From Rhizobium skierniewicense (lineage in GTDB: Bacteria; Pseudomonadota; Alphaproteobacteria; Rhizobiales; Rhizobiaceae): a DNA stretch of 64,000 nucleotides. Where the stretch lies: the NCBI RefSeq assembly GCF_014196515.1, contig NZ_JACIDV010000004.1:1-64000 (forward strand), written 5' to 3'. The position numbers were made by a program, and so were the translations under genes. Under the pieces are notes generated by a model. That model had not been told where the DNA came from and searched no databases. It saw only the letters and a program-made list of their open reading frames with translations. Shown in pieces: positions 1 to 8,289 of this stretch. Every line of letters starts with the position of its first letter. Positions within the stretch are counted from its first letter, which is position 1.

Positions 1-529
1 AGAGCTTTGCGACCTGAGCGGCGCTGAGGGCTGCAAAGTTTGCTGTCGAGAGCGAAGCCAGTGTCGAGGAGTCGATACCGGAGAGGGACGCGACGCTGAG
101 GGCTGCAATCTCGGCTGTTTCGAAGCTGTTGAGTTCGGCTGAGCTGAGGGTTGCGACCTGTGCGGCGGTCAGGGCAGCAACTTGTTTGGTGTTCAAAATT
201 TCGATTTCATCAGACGACAGGGCGCTGAACTGGTCCGTGCTCAATACGGAAATCTGGCCTGCTGTAAGGCCAGTCATTTGCGAGGACTCGATGGCTTGAA
301 GCTGTCCGACGGTCAAGCCGATGACTGCTTTGGCAGTAATGGCGCTGATCTGTCCGCTGTCGAAGGAGTTGATCGCGCTTGTCGAGAACGCGTTGAGTTG
401 CGCTGACGAGAGTGCGGCGATCTGGTTGCTCTTGAGAGCATCCACGTCCGTGGATTTCAGACTGGCAATGGAGGCGGTCGAAAGTGACGCGATTTGTTTT
501 ACAGATAGCGAAGAGATAATAGAAGTCAT
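1..529 (-). CDS. Octapeptide-repeat protein, 5' part only
   Basis: The reading frame starts at the ATG at 529 and stays open past the left edge of the window, so the gene is partial. After a 7-residue start (MTSIISS) the remaining 169 residues fall into 21 consecutive 8-residue repeats without one insertion or deletion. Position 1 is almost always Leu (sometimes Phe or Ile), position 2 usually Ser or Thr, position 5 often Gln, position 6 Ile, Val, Leu or Phe, and positions 7-8 mostly Ala or Ser; LSSAQLNA and LTAAQVAT are typical units. The DNA therefore has a 24-bp period, but units differ in sequence. A GGGGG stretch lies about 9 bases before the ATG. No signal peptide is visible at the N-terminus. 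Repeats of this kind occur in long, possibly secreted, repetitive proteins of alphaproteobacteria; I know no assigned function. The lack of a signal would fit type I secretion with a C-terminal signal outside the window, but that is a guess. Confidence 0.85.
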   Translation of the reverse strand, partial: MTSIISSLSVKQIASLSTASIASLKSTDVDALKSNQIAALSSAQLNAFSTSAINSFDSGQISAITAKAVIGLTVGQLQAIESSQMTGLTAGQISVLSTDQFSALSSDEIEILNTKQVAALTAAQVATLSSAELNSFETAEIAALSVASLSGIDSSTLASLSTANFAALSAAQVAKL

Positions 530-1377
530 GGACACGTGCCCCCGTTGATAACTGGCCAAAGAGCCATTCACCGCTGCAAATGCGCAGCACAGCCCGAAGG
601 CCGCATCCGATCCCCCCGGATACGCTTTTGTGCGCATTGACGCAGTGTCTCGTCCGTTCGATGCATGCATCGACCGGTTGAGCGTCCGTTCTGGACAATA
701 GCAATATTTAAGCAGGACATGGCTCGAGAGAGCCGGCGCACCGGAAGGGCATCATGCGTACAGAACCTTGGACAGTTCTGATCCCCACGCCATTGGACAT
801 TAGAGCTTCGTTTTTAGCACGAGACTTTTGGTAAAAGCGACGCACCGGGAAGGCACATCACGAACACCTCACATGACCTGCGTCACTATCATCCACGAAG
901 TGTAAAATTTTGATTAATGGTAGTCGCGGGCCTATGTCTTGTTGAAGTTAGGACGGAGTCTAAATCCGTCACATATTCTTAATATGGAAACTAGCTACTG
1001 GTTGTAATGCATCGTTTCGGATGACTTTCTTGATGTATGGGCAAGACTCGAGATTTTTATTTGTCCTCTAAGAAAAGAAACCGCGACGGATCGCTGCTCG
1101 CGACTTTTTTTGGTTTTCAATGGATTTAGGAGCCGAAGCAAGGCGATTAATAGTCGGAAGGGCAAGCATCACCAGCAGCTGCACGTTTTTTTTACATCCA
1201 TATCGCTGTGAGTTAAGTCTCGCAATGATATGAACTTGATGTTGTAAGTTCTTCTAGGAATTTACAAGTACAGCCACCCATCGTGCCGCCGAATTCTGAA
1301 CAGAGCGGCCTGTGTGCTTTGATCGCGCGATATAAAATCCGCGCTCTCTAACCGTTCTATTTATACTGGCGACGGTA
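530..1377. other. Long intergenic region
   Basis: About 850 bases without a convincing gene lie between the repeat protein and the transglutaminase gene, both on the minus strand, so the part near 530-700 should hold the promoter of the repeat gene. A strong palindrome (654-677) and a short GACGGA / TCCGTC hairpin (952-970) are visible. Two similar stretches of about 20 bases recur at 733-750 and 841-860 (cores CGCACCGGAAGGGCATCA and CGCACCGGGAAGGCACATCA). T-runs at about 1104-1110 and 1186-1193 follow only weak stems. Short ORFs here show no coding character. A small RNA is possible but not supported. Confidence 0.6.
654..677. promoter_or_regulatory. Near-perfect 24-bp palindrome upstream of the repeat protein
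   Basis: The core TCGATGCATGCATCGA (658-673) is a perfect 16-base palindrome, and after one mismatch it is extended by CCG on the left and CGG on the right. It lies about 130 bases upstream of the ATG at 529. The size and symmetry fit a binding site for a dimeric regulator; which one is unknown. Confidence 0.4.
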
Positions 1378-2199
1378 TCAGCTTTGGGATTGAGACTGGC
1401 TTTGCGTTTCTTGGACCGTTACTGAAACGGTGAGGCTTTCGCCGGAAAGGCCAACGCGCATGCCTGAGACGGGAGCGCAGTCTCGATAGCACAGACCGCT
1501 GGCGATACGCACGTAGCGTTCATCCGGGCAAAGTTTGTTGGCCGCATCAAAGCCAACCCAGCCAAGCCCTGGAACATGGACTTCCGCCCAAGCATGGGTG
1601 GCGACCTGTTCGGCAACATCTTCCATCATCAGATAACCGGAAATATAACGCGCCGGAAGCCCCATCTGCCGCGCGGCTGAGATGAGAATGTGGCTGTGGT
1701 CCTGGCACACTCCCTTGCCTGCTTCCAAAGCCTGTTCAGCCGTGGTGGCAGTTCCTGTTGATCCAGTTACGTATTCGACTTCAAGGTGAACAAGGGCCAT
1801 CAATTCATGCAGGCGCTCGAGCGGTGTGTCACCCGTCGACTGTCGTGCCAGGTCACGAATGAGTTTTCCCGGCTTTGTCAGAGGTGTTTCACGCATGAAG
1901 AGCCACAGCGGAGCATTGCCGATGTGGGGGCCAAAAACCCCCGCTTTGTCTACGGTTTCCACTTCACCGCGGGCGACGACCTTAACCGCGCTGCGCGGTC
2001 CCTCGGTCTCGACCAACTCGACGCGGTTGCCGAAATGGTCGTCGTAGCGCACTTCGAGCTTGGCACCATCGACGGTCACGTCCCAGTCGATCACCGTCTG
2101 CGTGGGACCGTTGGCTGGCGTCAGTCTCAACCGTTGCAGGGAGTAGGGCACCGGCTCGTCGTAGAGATACTCGGTCGTGTGGTTGATGTTCAGACGCAT
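1378..2199 (-). CDS. Bacterial transglutaminase-like cysteine peptidase
   Basis: The 273-residue protein has an N-terminal beta-rich domain typical of bacterial transglutaminase-like proteins (about residues 1-85) followed by the transglutaminase core. The catalytic triad is visible: Cys165 in GKGVCQDHSH, His202 in THAWAEV and Asp218 in GFDAAN. Length is normal for the family, and the C-terminal ten residues are a Ser/Gln repeat tail. The ATG at 2199 has GAGGAT about 6 bases upstream. It is the last gene of a three-gene set with the alpha-E and ATP-grasp proteins, 22 bases after the former. In that conserved set this member is thought to be a peptidase that cleaves the peptide or peptide tag made by the ATP-grasp enzyme; this is a genomic-context prediction, not a demonstrated reaction. 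Confidence 0.9.
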   Translation of the reverse strand: MRLNINHTTEYLYDEPVPYSLQRLRLTPANGPTQTVIDWDVTVDGAKLEVRYDDHFGNRVELVETEGPRSAVKVVARGEVETVDKAGVFGPHIGNAPLWLFMRETPLTKPGKLIRDLARQSTGDTPLERLHELMALVHLEVEYVTGSTGTATTAEQALEAGKGVCQDHSHILISAARQMGLPARYISGYLMMEDVAEQVATHAWAEVHVPGLGWVGFDAANKLCPDERYVRIASGLCYRDCAPVSGMRVGLSGESLTVSVTVQETQSQSQSQS

Positions 2200-2221
2200 A
2201 CCCGTATCCTCGTCTCACCGC

Positions 2222-3163
2222 TTATTGGTAAAAGCGGTAGCCTTCCGTTATTTCCTGCCCCAACTGTCCGTTCTTGTGAATGAACAGTTCGAGGAATTCG
2301 TGCAGGCCCTGATCCATGACGCGGCTTATCGTCGTTTTCTCAAGCGTCGCCCTGATGGCCTCAGCCGTTTCATGCGCCTTGTGGCGGTCTTCATATTCAT
2401 GCGCCAGATAGCCGAGGTTACTGACGATCTTGTGATAGCAGTAAGCGAGCGAGCGGGGCATGCGGCCGTTGAGAATGAGGAAATCTGCGATGTTGGCTGG
2501 TTTGTACTCTGCGTCATAGACCCAGCCATAGGATCTGTGAGCGGAAACAGAGCGCAGGATCGATTCCCACTGCGCGTTGTCGAGCGACGAGCCCACTTGT
2601 ACTGCCGCCGGCAACAGCACGTAATACTTCACATCCAGAATGCGGGCCGTGTTATCCGCGCGCTCGATAAAGGTACCGATGCGGGAGAAATTGTAGAGAT
2701 CGTTGCGGAGCATCGAACCATGAAACGCACCGCGTACCAGCCCGGCTCTGTGTTTGATCGCATCGATGACCTGAGGCAATTCAGCGGCTTTTTGCTTTCG
2801 ACTGAAGATCGTCTTGAGTTCCATCCAGAACTCATTTGTCGCTTCCCACGTCTCGCGGGTGAGCGCCGTGCGCACCATACGGGCGTTGTTCCGGCCGAAC
2901 TCAATGCAGGACATGACGCTTGATGGATTGGTCTTGTCACGCAGCATGTAGTCGATCGCATCCGCCGTCGTGACCTTTTCGTGCCGTTCAAGAAATTCTT
3001 CGCGCGCGCCTGCGCTCTGCAGCACACCATCCCAGTCTTCGTCAGCGCTTCCGCTGCGGGTCAGCGACACCCGCATTCCGGCATCCACCAGCCGGGCAAT
3101 GTTTTCGGCACGTTCGATGTATCGGAACATCCAGTAGAGTCCGTTCGCCGTTCTTCCCAGCAT
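2222..3163 (-). CDS. Alpha-E domain protein
   Basis: The 313-residue, mostly helical protein begins with MLGRTANGLYWMFRYIERAE, the typical start of the alpha-E (DUF403) family, and is of normal length. The family has no demonstrated activity. It is nearly always encoded beside a circularly permuted ATP-grasp protein and a transglutaminase, as here, and is predicted to assist them. The ATG at 3163 lies 3 bases after the stop of the ATP-grasp gene, and its GGAGGA ribosome binding site sits inside the last codons of that gene, so the two are probably translationally coupled. Confidence 0.92.
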   Translation of the reverse strand: MLGRTANGLYWMFRYIERAENIARLVDAGMRVSLTRSGSADEDWDGVLQSAGAREEFLERHEKVTTADAIDYMLRDKTNPSSVMSCIEFGRNNARMVRTALTRETWEATNEFWMELKTIFSRKQKAAELPQVIDAIKHRAGLVRGAFHGSMLRNDLYNFSRIGTFIERADNTARILDVKYYVLLPAAVQVGSSLDNAQWESILRSVSAHRSYGWVYDAEYKPANIADFLILNGRMPRSLAYCYHKIVSNLGYLAHEYEDRHKAHETAEAIRATLEKTTISRVMDQGLHEFLELFIHKNGQLGQEITEGYRFYQ

Positions 3164-3166
3164 GGC

Positions 3167-4591
3167 TTAGTCCTCCAGTACCCACGTATCCTTGGTGCCG
3201 CCGCCCTGGCTGGAGTTCACCACCAGCGATCCCTGTTTGAGGGCAACGCGGGTCAGCCCGCCTGGGATGATCTTTACCTTATCCGACACCAGAACGTAGG
3301 GGCGAAGATCGACGTGGCGCGGCGCAATTCCATTTTTCACCATGATCGGCACCGTGGACAGGGAAAGTGTGGGTTGTGCGATGTAGTTCGAAGGCCGGGC
3401 GCGTAGTTTCTCCGCAAACAATGTGCGCTCCTTCTTCGATGCCGTAGGGCCGACGAGCATTCCATAGCCACCGGAGCCGTGAACCTCCTTCACGACCAGT
3501 TCGGCCAGATTGTCCAACACATATTTCAGGCTGTCCGGCTCGGAACACCGCCACGTAGGCACGTTTTCAAGTAGCGGCTTGCGGCCCGTATAGAACTCGA
3601 CGATCTCGGGCATGTAGGAATAGATCGCCTTATCGTCTGAAATTCCAGTTCCCGGCGCATTGGCAATGGTGATGTTGCCAGCACGGTAGACATCCATGAT
3701 GCCGGGAACACCAAGAGCGGAATCCGGGCGGAAGGTGAGGGGATCGAGGAAATCGTCATCGACGCGGCGGTAGAGAACGTCGATAGCCTCATAGCCGCGG
3801 GTCGTGCGCATCTTGACCTTGCCATCCATGACGCGCAGGTCGGAACCCTCTACCAGTTCCACGCCCATCATATCGGCGAGGAAGGAATGCTCGTAATAAG
3901 CGGAATTGTGTATGCCGGGGGTGAGGACCGCAACGCGCGGCTTGCCTTTGCAGCCTGGCGGTGCGAGCGACGCCAGCGATTGACGAAGTTGATAGGGGTA
4001 ATCCTCGACCCTCTGCACCTTGTTTTCGTGAAACAATTCCGGAAACATCTGCATCATCGTTTCACGGTTTTCCAGCATGTAGCTGACACCGGATGGGGTA
4101 CGGGCGTTGTCTTCCAGAACGTAGAACTGGTCTTCACCGGTTCGTACTATATCTGTGCCCACAATGTGCGTGTAGACGCCGCCAGGAGGTTTGAAGCCGA
4201 TCATCTCCGGAAGAAACGCCTCGTTGCGCTCAATGAGTTCACGCGGAATGCGCCCCGCACGGATGATTTCCTGCTTGTGATAGATGTCGTCGAGAAACGC
4301 GTTGAGAGCCAGGACACGCTGTTCGATACCTTGCGCCAGTTTGCGCCATTCGCGACCGGAGATGATGCGGGGAATGATATCGAAGGGGATGAGCTTTTCT
4401 GCGCTGTCGGCGTGGCCGTAGACGGCAAAGGTAATACCCGTTTTTCTGAAGATATTCTCAGCGTCTCTGGATTTCTGGATCAGGTGCGCCCTGTCCTGAC
4501 GACTATACCAGTCGTTGTATTTCTCATATGGGCTTCGCGGCGTTGAGTCCGCATCTATCATTTCGTCAAATGCCAACTTGTGGTTCCCCAT
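3167..4591 (-). CDS. Circularly permuted type 2 ATP-grasp protein
   Basis: A predicted ATP-dependent carboxylate-amine (peptide-forming) ligase of the circularly permuted ATP-grasp class (formerly DUF404/DUF407). Conserved stretches include PGGVYTHIVGTDIVR, YVLEDNARTPSGVSYM with its acidic metal/ATP-binding residues, and NAPGTGISDDKAIYSYMPEI. I place the start at the ATG at 4591 (MGNHKLAFDEM...), because homologues begin near the AFDEM motif; the frame extends upstream to a GTG at 4642, which cannot be excluded since neither start has a strong ribosome binding site. The protein is then 474 residues, normal for the family. It is the first gene of the triad with alpha-E and transglutaminase and presumably carries the promoter in the gap before 4948. 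Confidence 0.92.
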   Translation of the reverse strand: MGNHKLAFDEMIDADSTPRSPYEKYNDWYSRQDRAHLIQKSRDAENIFRKTGITFAVYGHADSAEKLIPFDIIPRIISGREWRKLAQGIEQRVLALNAFLDDIYHKQEIIRAGRIPRELIERNEAFLPEMIGFKPPGGVYTHIVGTDIVRTGEDQFYVLEDNARTPSGVSYMLENRETMMQMFPELFHENKVQRVEDYPYQLRQSLASLAPPGCKGKPRVAVLTPGIHNSAYYEHSFLADMMGVELVEGSDLRVMDGKVKMRTTRGYEAIDVLYRRVDDDFLDPLTFRPDSALGVPGIMDVYRAGNITIANAPGTGISDDKAIYSYMPEIVEFYTGRKPLLENVPTWRCSEPDSLKYVLDNLAELVVKEVHGSGGYGMLVGPTASKKERTLFAEKLRARPSNYIAQPTLSLSTVPIMVKNGIAPRHVDLRPYVLVSDKVKIIPGGLTRVALKQGSLVVNSSQGGGTKDTWVLED

Positions 4592-4947
4592 TTTTGCCCA
4601 TTTGAATACAATGGCGACAGCAATGCAAGAACCATGCGTCACCTCGCGGCAGATTTTTTGAACGTATGACGTTGCTAAATATCAATAAAATAAGCAGTTT
4701 TCCGTATTCATGAGTAAAAATGCGCCAGAGCCGGAATGGTTTCATTGCTGACGGGTTTTGAAACAGTGTTTTTCTTTCTTTTGAATTCAGCCTCTGGCCA
4801 ATTGCGCCGTTTTTTGAGGCAGGCCAGACCTACGTCTTTATTCAACTGGAGTGTGCCTTGGGTTAATAGTCGCACTGCGCAATTTAGGGTTTGTTAACCA
4901 TAAAATTATACCTGTTGTTAATCTAAGGATTTTCGACCGGGGGTAAT
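4592..4947. other. Divergent intergenic region
   Basis: About 350 AT-rich bases separate the divergent ATP-grasp and L,D-transpeptidase genes and must hold both promoters. There are T-rich tracts at 4770-4820 and an AT-rich block (TTTGTTAACCATAAAATTAT, near 4889-4908) just upstream of the transpeptidase gene that could be its promoter. I see no gene and no clear operator. Confidence 0.5.
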
Positions 4948-5568
4948 ATGTCTATTTCGCGTCGTGGCGTGCTTTTCGGAATGCCACTCTTCCTCGCTGG
5001 CTGCGCCAGTACCAATTTCGTCCAGCAAAAACAGAATTACGCAGCCGTGCCTGATGAGAAATTCCCGCTCAAGGCGATGGAACTGGAAAAGATAAAGCCG
5101 GAACTGCGACGTCAGGAAGTGGCCTATGAGACCACACATCCGGCAGGTACTGTGGTTGTCGATACCCCAGCACGGCGTTTGTATTATGTAATGGGCAACG
5201 GTCGGGCGATGCGCTACGGCGTTGGCGTCGGACGCCAGGGTCTCGCCTTGCGGGGCAACGCCTATATCGGTCGAAAGTCGGAATGGCCGAGCTGGACGCC
5301 GACACCGAACATGATCCGTCGCGAACCGCACAAGAACCTTAAATATGCCGGTGGCATGCCAGGTGGTCCGAACAATCCGCTCGGCGCGCGCGCGCTTTAT
5401 CTCTACCGCGAAGGCAACGACACGATGTTCCGTCTGCATGGCACAAACCAGCCGCAGTCCATCGGTCACGCCATGTCGAGCGGCTGCATTCGCATGCTCA
5501 ACCACGACATTATCGATCTCTATGAGCGTGTGCCGGTCGGCGCGCGTGTCGTTGTTCTGCAGGCCTGA
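4948..5568 (+). CDS. L,D-transpeptidase (YkuD) lipoprotein
   Basis: A 206-residue envelope protein. It starts with a twin-arginine-like basic stretch and a lipobox (FLAGC, lipidated Cys19), so it should be membrane-anchored on the periplasmic side. The YkuD catalytic domain fills residues 65-206 with the diagnostic motif HGT (His164) followed by SSGCIRM, Cys180 being the nucleophile. Enzymes of this family form 3-3 crosslinks in peptidoglycan or attach proteins to it; Rhizobiales have many copies and this one cannot be assigned a specific role. The ATG follows a GGGGGTAAT ribosome binding site. It is probably a single gene, as a small hairpin follows. Confidence 0.92.
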   Translation: MSISRRGVLFGMPLFLAGCASTNFVQQKQNYAAVPDEKFPLKAMELEKIKPELRRQEVAYETTHPAGTVVVDTPARRLYYVMGNGRAMRYGVGVGRQGLALRGNAYIGRKSEWPSWTPTPNMIRREPHKNLKYAGGMPGGPNNPLGARALYLYREGNDTMFRLHGTNQPQSIGHAMSSGCIRMLNHDIIDLYERVPVGARVVVLQA

Positions 5569-5586
5569 CGATCTTACAAATGCCCA

Positions 5587-5610
5587 GATCCGGCGCTTTC
5601 GTGCCGGATC
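5587..5610 (+). terminator. Hairpin after the L,D-transpeptidase gene
   Basis: GATCCGGC (5587-5594) and GCCGGATC (5603-5610) form a perfect 8-bp stem with an 8-base loop, 18 bases after the stop codon. No T-run follows, so it is either a weak terminator or an RNA-stabilising hairpin. Confidence 0.4.
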
Positions 5611-5634
5611 ACAACCCGCTTCAACGGTGTCCGC

Positions 5635-6432
5635 ATGTGTCGTTTTCTCGCCTATTCCGGTGCTCCCGTCTGGCTCGATTCGCTTTTGATCGAGCCGGAA
5701 AGTTCACTCATCACCCAGTCGCTTGCGGCGCGGGAGGCGAAGACGGTGGTGAATGGTGACGGGTGCGGTATCGGCTGGTACGGGGAGAGGGGCGAGCCGG
5801 GCATCTACCGTGGCATTCTTCCCGCATGGTCGGATAGAAACCTCACATCCCTGTGTCATCAGTTGCGCTCCGGCATGTTTCTGGCCCATGTCCGCTCGGC
5901 AACGACCGGCGGCGTTTCCATGGCCAATTGCCACCCGTTTGGCTTCGGGCGTCACCTTTTCATGCACAATGGTCAGATTGGCGGATATGAGAAGGTGAAG
6001 CGCGCGATTGAGACGCATATTCCCGATGAGGTTTATTGTTCCCGCGCAGGAAATGGAGATAGCGAAGCGATCTTCCTGATCGCTGCGGGTTTCGGACTAA
6101 ATCGCGACCCCATCGGTGCGTTGAAGAAAACGTTGCAGACGTGCCTCGATGTTGTCGAGCACTCCGGCGTGGATCAACCCATTCGTTTCAGCGCCATCCA
6201 CTCCGATGGCGAAAAGCTGCACGCCTTCCGCTGGTCCAGCGACGAGCGCCCGCCGACGCTCTACTGGCGCAATGTCGGCTTGGGCATTGCCGTGGCGTCC
6301 GAGCCCTTCGGTACGGGTGCGGAAAAATGGGAGACCATACCGGCCAACACAGTCGCGACCATTGTGGGTGTGGACATTGCCTTCCAGCCGTTCAACCCAC
6401 AAAGTCAGACATCAGTTCGGATATCTGCCTGA
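5635..6432 (+). CDS. Class II glutamine amidotransferase (YafJ type)
   Basis: The 265-residue protein begins MCRFLAYSG, so after removal of the first Met the exposed Cys2 is the N-terminal nucleophile of a class II (Ntn-type) glutaminase. Further family motifs are GDGCGIGWYG (about 42-51), AHVRSATTG (about 83-91), CHPFGFG and the MHNGQI loop. It has only the glutaminase domain, as in YafJ and EgtC-type proteins, and the amide acceptor is unknown. No ergothioneine genes lie nearby, so EgtC is unlikely. The ribosome binding site (ACGGTG) is weak, but the start is fixed by the need for Cys2. An MFS gene follows about 30 bases downstream. Confidence 0.88.
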   Translation: MCRFLAYSGAPVWLDSLLIEPESSLITQSLAAREAKTVVNGDGCGIGWYGERGEPGIYRGILPAWSDRNLTSLCHQLRSGMFLAHVRSATTGGVSMANCHPFGFGRHLFMHNGQIGGYEKVKRAIETHIPDEVYCSRAGNGDSEAIFLIAAGFGLNRDPIGALKKTLQTCLDVVEHSGVDQPIRFSAIHSDGEKLHAFRWSSDERPPTLYWRNVGLGIAVASEPFGTGAEKWETIPANTVATIVGVDIAFQPFNPQSQTSVRISA

Positions 6433-6463
6433 TATCCGCCAAAGATCACTTCGGGACAGGCAC

Positions 6464-7666
6464 TTGCTTTCTTTTTTTCGCGGAAACAGCCGTTGGCTCG
6501 GTGCGGGCTTTGCGGTGCTATTTGCGTCTTCGTTCGGCCAGACATTTTTCATTTCGCTATCGGGTGGAGAGATTCGTCGCGACTTTGGACTGAGCGACGG
6601 CGACTTCGGCCTGCTCTACATGGGTGTGACACTTGCCTCCGCCCTCAGCCTGGTCTGGCTCGGCAAGCTTGCGGATCGCTGGTCTTTCCGCCAAATAATA
6701 GGCTTGGCAGTGCCCGTTCTGGCGCTCGGCGCTCTTTGCCTGGCGCACGCATTTACGATCGCGACGCTGATTGGCGGACTTTATCTTCTAAGGCTGTTCG
6801 GTCAGGGAATGATGGTGCATGTTGCCTATACCAGCCTGGGTCGTTGGTTCGCTGCGGAACGTGGGCGCGCTGTGTCGCTTTCCGCGCTGGGCCTCAATGC
6901 CGGGCAAGCGGTGCTGCCAATGCTCGCCGTGGCAGGAATGGCGGCGTTTGGTTGGCGGAGCATCTGGCTACTCGCGGCCATTTTTTTGGTTGCACTCATT
7001 CTTCCCATGGTTCTGACGCTGGTGAAGATCGAGCGGGTTCCTACGACCGCATCCACGACAAGGGTTTCCAACAATAAGCGCAACTGGACGCGGCAGCAGG
7101 TCATTCGCGATCCGTGTTTTTACCTTCTGATGCTCGGAATGTTGCCACCCGCCTTCATCAGCAACACGATCTTTTTCCACCAGGTGCATCTGGCGCAATC
7201 GAAGAGCTGGCCCGTTGAGCTGCTGGCGTCGTCATTTTTTCCTTATGCCGCTGTGGCGGTCGCAAACTCGATCGTGTCGGGGTATCTGGTTGATCGATTT
7301 TCCGCTTTGAGATTACTGCCCTTTTATCTCATTCCGTTCGGCGTCGGATGTGTTTTGCTGGCGGTGGTTGATGCGCCTTGGGTCGTTTTTGCCTTCATGG
7401 TTCTCTACGGCATTTCGGATGGTTTTTCGCTCACACTGTTCGGCAGCCTCTGGCCTGAGGTTTACGGTGTGCGTTTCCTGGGCGCCATTCGCGCTGTTAT
7501 CGTCGCCATCATGGTGTTTGCCTCGGCGCTCGGGCCGGGCCTCGGCGGTTTGTTGATCGATAACGGCGTGGCCTTCACATCCCAGATTTTCGCCATGGGT
7601 CTCTATTGCCTTCTGATTTTCACAGTGCTTCTGCCTGTGTCCCGCCGTGTCATGAAAAGATCCTGA
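6464..7666 (+). CDS. MFS transporter
   Basis: An inner-membrane transporter of the major facilitator superfamily with about 12 hydrophobic segments; the first begins at RWLGAGFAVLFASSFGQTFF. A loop-2/3 motif (GKLADRW) and the GQGMMVHVAYTSLGRWF stretch are seen, resembling a family of uncharacterised bacterial MFS proteins. The start is uncertain. The frame is open far upstream inside the amidotransferase gene, but no ATG or GTG lies close to the first membrane segment; the TTG at 6464 behind GGGACAGG gives 400 residues, a normal length. It may be co-transcribed with the amidotransferase. The substrate is unknown. Confidence 0.8.
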   Translation: MLSFFRGNSRWLGAGFAVLFASSFGQTFFISLSGGEIRRDFGLSDGDFGLLYMGVTLASALSLVWLGKLADRWSFRQIIGLAVPVLALGALCLAHAFTIATLIGGLYLLRLFGQGMMVHVAYTSLGRWFAAERGRAVSLSALGLNAGQAVLPMLAVAGMAAFGWRSIWLLAAIFLVALILPMVLTLVKIERVPTTASTTRVSNNKRNWTRQQVIRDPCFYLLMLGMLPPAFISNTIFFHQVHLAQSKSWPVELLASSFFPYAAVAVANSIVSGYLVDRFSALRLLPFYLIPFGVGCVLLAVVDAPWVVFAFMVLYGISDGFSLTLFGSLWPEVYGVRFLGAIRAVIVAIMVFASALGPGLGGLLIDNGVAFTSQIFAMGLYCLLIFTVLLPVSRRVMKRS

Positions 7667-7839
7667 TGTCGCTTGCAACTCGTTTGAATATAAGCACTTC
7701 CGAGTTTACGCACAGATCAGTGATCTTGGAGTCTGGATATTGTTTTCGATGGTGAAATGTGATTTTGACTACGAAATATGGGGTTTTTCAGTCAGGTTTT
7801 GACCATCGAGTCGAACCTATTTTTACGGGGACTAAGCAT

Positions 7840-8232
7840 ATGGCATTTTTTGACAAACTGTCGCGGTACCAGCCTTACGCTCTTGCAGCGTTGCGCATCA
7901 TCACGGCCCTTTTGTTCATCGAACACGGAACGCAGAAGCTGTTCGGATTTCCTGCATCAACGATGGAGGGTTCGCTTCCACCAATGCTACTGGTTGCCGC
8001 GCTTCTTGAGACGATCGGCGGACTTCTCATCCTCATCGGTCTTTTCACGCGTCCGGTCGCATTCGTTCTTTCGGGTCTGATGGCTTTCGCCTATTTCATG
8101 GCGCATGCGCCGAAGAGCTTTTTCCCGGTCCTGAATGGCGGCGACGCAGCAATTCTGTTCTGCTTCGTCTTCCTCTACCTCGTCACGGCAGGCCCGGGTG
8201 CTTTGTCGGTAGATTCGGCGCGTCGCCGTTAA
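7840..8232 (+). CDS. DoxX family membrane protein
   Basis: A 130-residue inner-membrane protein with four hydrophobic helices. The conserved DoxX pattern is clear: ALRIITALLFIEHGTQKLFG, then LLVAALLETIGGLLILIGLF, then an AYFMAHAPKSFFPVLNGGD loop. The family includes quinone-linked and stress-related membrane proteins, but most members, like this one, have no proven function. I start at the ATG at 7840 (MAFFDKL), which has a GGGG stretch 9 bases upstream; the frame opens earlier but the added residues look non-coding. It appears to be a single gene with its own terminator. Confidence 0.88.
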   Translation: MAFFDKLSRYQPYALAALRIITALLFIEHGTQKLFGFPASTMEGSLPPMLLVAALLETIGGLLILIGLFTRPVAFVLSGLMAFAYFMAHAPKSFFPVLNGGDAAILFCFVFLYLVTAGPGALSVDSARRR

Positions 8233-8256
8233 TTCTGGGCCTTTTCGACCATGGCA

Positions 8257-8288
8257 AACGCCGCGTGTGACCTTGTCCTCGCGGCGTT
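8257..8288. terminator. Bidirectional terminator between doxX and the histidine kinase
   Basis: AACGCCGCG (8257-8265) pairs with CGCGGCGTT (8280-8288) around a 14-base loop, followed by TTTC. It lies between two convergent genes and can serve both strands. Confidence 0.75.
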
Positions 8289-8289
8289 T

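Noticed and set aside
1-529. 24-bp periodicity considered as a CRISPR or DNA tandem repeat
   Set aside because: Units are not identical DNA, have no spacers, and the period follows codons of an open frame; it is a protein repeat.
210-704. 164-codon minus-strand frame overlapping the repeat protein and its upstream region
   Set aside because: It is out of phase with the perfect octad frame and has an unordered Arg/Cys-rich composition.
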